This document shows positions 5,088 to 5,750 of a stretch of DNA of 5,750 bases, one piece after another. The position numbers were made by a program, and so were the translations under genes. Numbering within the stretch: the stretch's first letter is position 1; the number at the start of each line of letters is the position of its first letter. This DNA is from Desulfobulbaceae bacterium (lineage in GTDB: Bacteria > Desulfobacterota > Desulfobulbia > Desulfobulbales > Desulfocapsaceae), in assembly GCA_030599175.1 (NCBI GenBank), contig JAUVON010000196.1:1-5750 (forward strand), read 5' to 3'. Under the pieces are notes generated by a model, which had not been told where the DNA came from, did no database searches, and worked only from the letters and a program-made list of their open reading frames with translations.

Positions 5088-5750
5088 TATATCATGTCCT
5101 CCCTGAGAATACGGCGCGGGCCGCCGTGCCTTGCTGAATCCCACCCTTTATATGGTTTAAGTTTGCCATAGTTATCCATTTGATCCAAGGCCTTAAGACG
5201 ATCAACGATGAGTTGCCAGCCACATTTAACGTCTTTATCTATCTCACATATGCCTCGTACCGATCCACCGCACGGGCCATGAAAGAGTGATTTAGCACAG
5301 CGGGTTACAGGACAGATACCGCCCGTCAGATGCAAAACACAATCTCCACATCCCTGACACCGCTCCGCCCATTCACCCTGGCGTTCTGTAACCCCGAGAA
5401 ACCCGGTATTAATACCGGGCAACAGTGGTGTTACAGTGAATTTTTCGGCCAGAAACTGAATCCCTGCCCCACAGGCAATGGAGACCACAGCCTGGTAATC
5501 CTCCACATAGGGACGCATCAGTTCAACGTATTCAGGATCACACTGTCTCTCAAGACTCACCTCTTTTATCTCAATCGTCCTGCCACCGGCCTCCCTTGCA
5601 AGCCTCAGAGTAGATGCCAGCACCTGCACCTCTTTTTCCCCGCCGACCCGACAAACAGTGACACAGCCATGACAGCCCGCCACTATAATGTTGTCATATG
5701 GTTCAACCATTTCCAAGATCTCTTCAATGGGTTTTGGTGTTCCTGTAATC
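5087..5750 (-). CDS. metV: MetV, iron-sulfur subunit of MetVF methylenetetrahydrofolate reductase (start just outside window)
   Basis: A cysteine-rich partner of MetF. The frame stays open to the right edge, giving 220 visible residues that begin ITGTPKPIEEIL. This N-terminus is normal for the family, so the true start should lie only a few codons outside; an internal TTG or ATG near 5716 would cut off conserved sequence. Cysteines fall in an N-terminal GCHGCVTVC motif (26, 29, 33), at 70 and 93, and in a dense C-terminal set (131, 134, 137, 146, 151, 160, 168, 176) around RCQGCGDC, CPVTRC and GPCGG. They suggest Fe-S clusters and possibly a metal site; individual ligands are not assigned. 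MetV is known to pass electrons to the MetF flavin. The stop codon overlaps the metF start as TAATG, so translational coupling and a 1:1 complex are likely. Genes for an upstream electron-input module may lie beyond the edge. Confidence 0.9.
   Translation of the reverse strand, partial: ITGTPKPIEEILEMVEPYDNIIVAGCHGCVTVCRVGGEKEVQVLASTLRLAREAGGRTIEIKEVSLERQCDPEYVELMRPYVEDYQAVVSIACGAGIQFLAEKFTVTPLLPGINTGFLGVTERQGEWAERCQGCGDCVLHLTGGICPVTRCAKSLFHGPCGGSVRGICEIDKDVKCGWQLIVDRLKALDQMDNYGKLKPYKGWDSARHGGPRRILREDMI

Noticed and set aside
1..5750. CRISPR array, tRNA or rRNA genes, or a complete transposase.
   Set aside because: No regularly spaced direct repeats, cloverleaf-type sequence, rRNA segments or transposase motifs were seen; the repeats present are inverted fold-back elements.

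Overview
The window looks like part of a chromosome from an anaerobic deltaproteobacterium, most likely a sulfur- or sulfate-metabolising member of the Desulfobacterota (Desulfobulbales-like). That rests on a MetV-MetF pair of the kind used in the reductive acetyl-CoA (Wood-Ljungdahl) pathway of acetogens and sulfate reducers, on the style of the two-component proteins, and on moderate GC with AT-rich intergenic DNA. The genus is an inference; no rRNA or other marker gene is present.

Left part (1-1440). The first 13 bases are the start of a minus-strand gene with a strong Shine-Dalgarno, whose body lies outside the window. It is divergent from an IclR-family regulator (620-1402, +). The roughly 600-bp region between them holds a 147-bp fold-back, MITE-like element (41-187), a possible minus-strand promoter (249-276), a good sigma70-type promoter for the regulator (386-414), and an 8-6-8 palindrome just downstream of that promoter's expected start (423-444), which is a candidate operator. 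A small hairpin follows the regulator gene and is shared with the convergent gene.

Middle part (1446-2026). A 97-residue protein with two predicted membrane segments is encoded on the minus strand. The following 287-bp gap holds a short copy of a dispersed repeat end (1775-1794) and a possible very basic 41-codon ORF (1894-2019, +).

Right part (2027-5750). Four minus-strand genes lie in the order metV (start just outside the window), metF, a stand-alone receiver protein, and a REC-PAS-HisKA-HATPase histidine kinase. metV and metF share one base (TAATG) and are surely co-transcribed. The metF-to-receiver gap is filled by a 128-bp nearly perfect palindromic element that overlaps the metF stop codon. 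The receiver-to-kinase gap contains a perfect 15-bp stem-loop without a U-run. MetVF would reduce methylene-THF to methyl-THF. The receiver and kinase are probably a signalling pair whose co-orientation suggests, but does not prove, a link to C1 metabolism or redox state.

The coding genes belong to known families. The less ordinary content is the two fold-back elements, the promoter-operator arrangement, the signalling genes downstream of metVF, and two small unassigned ORFs.
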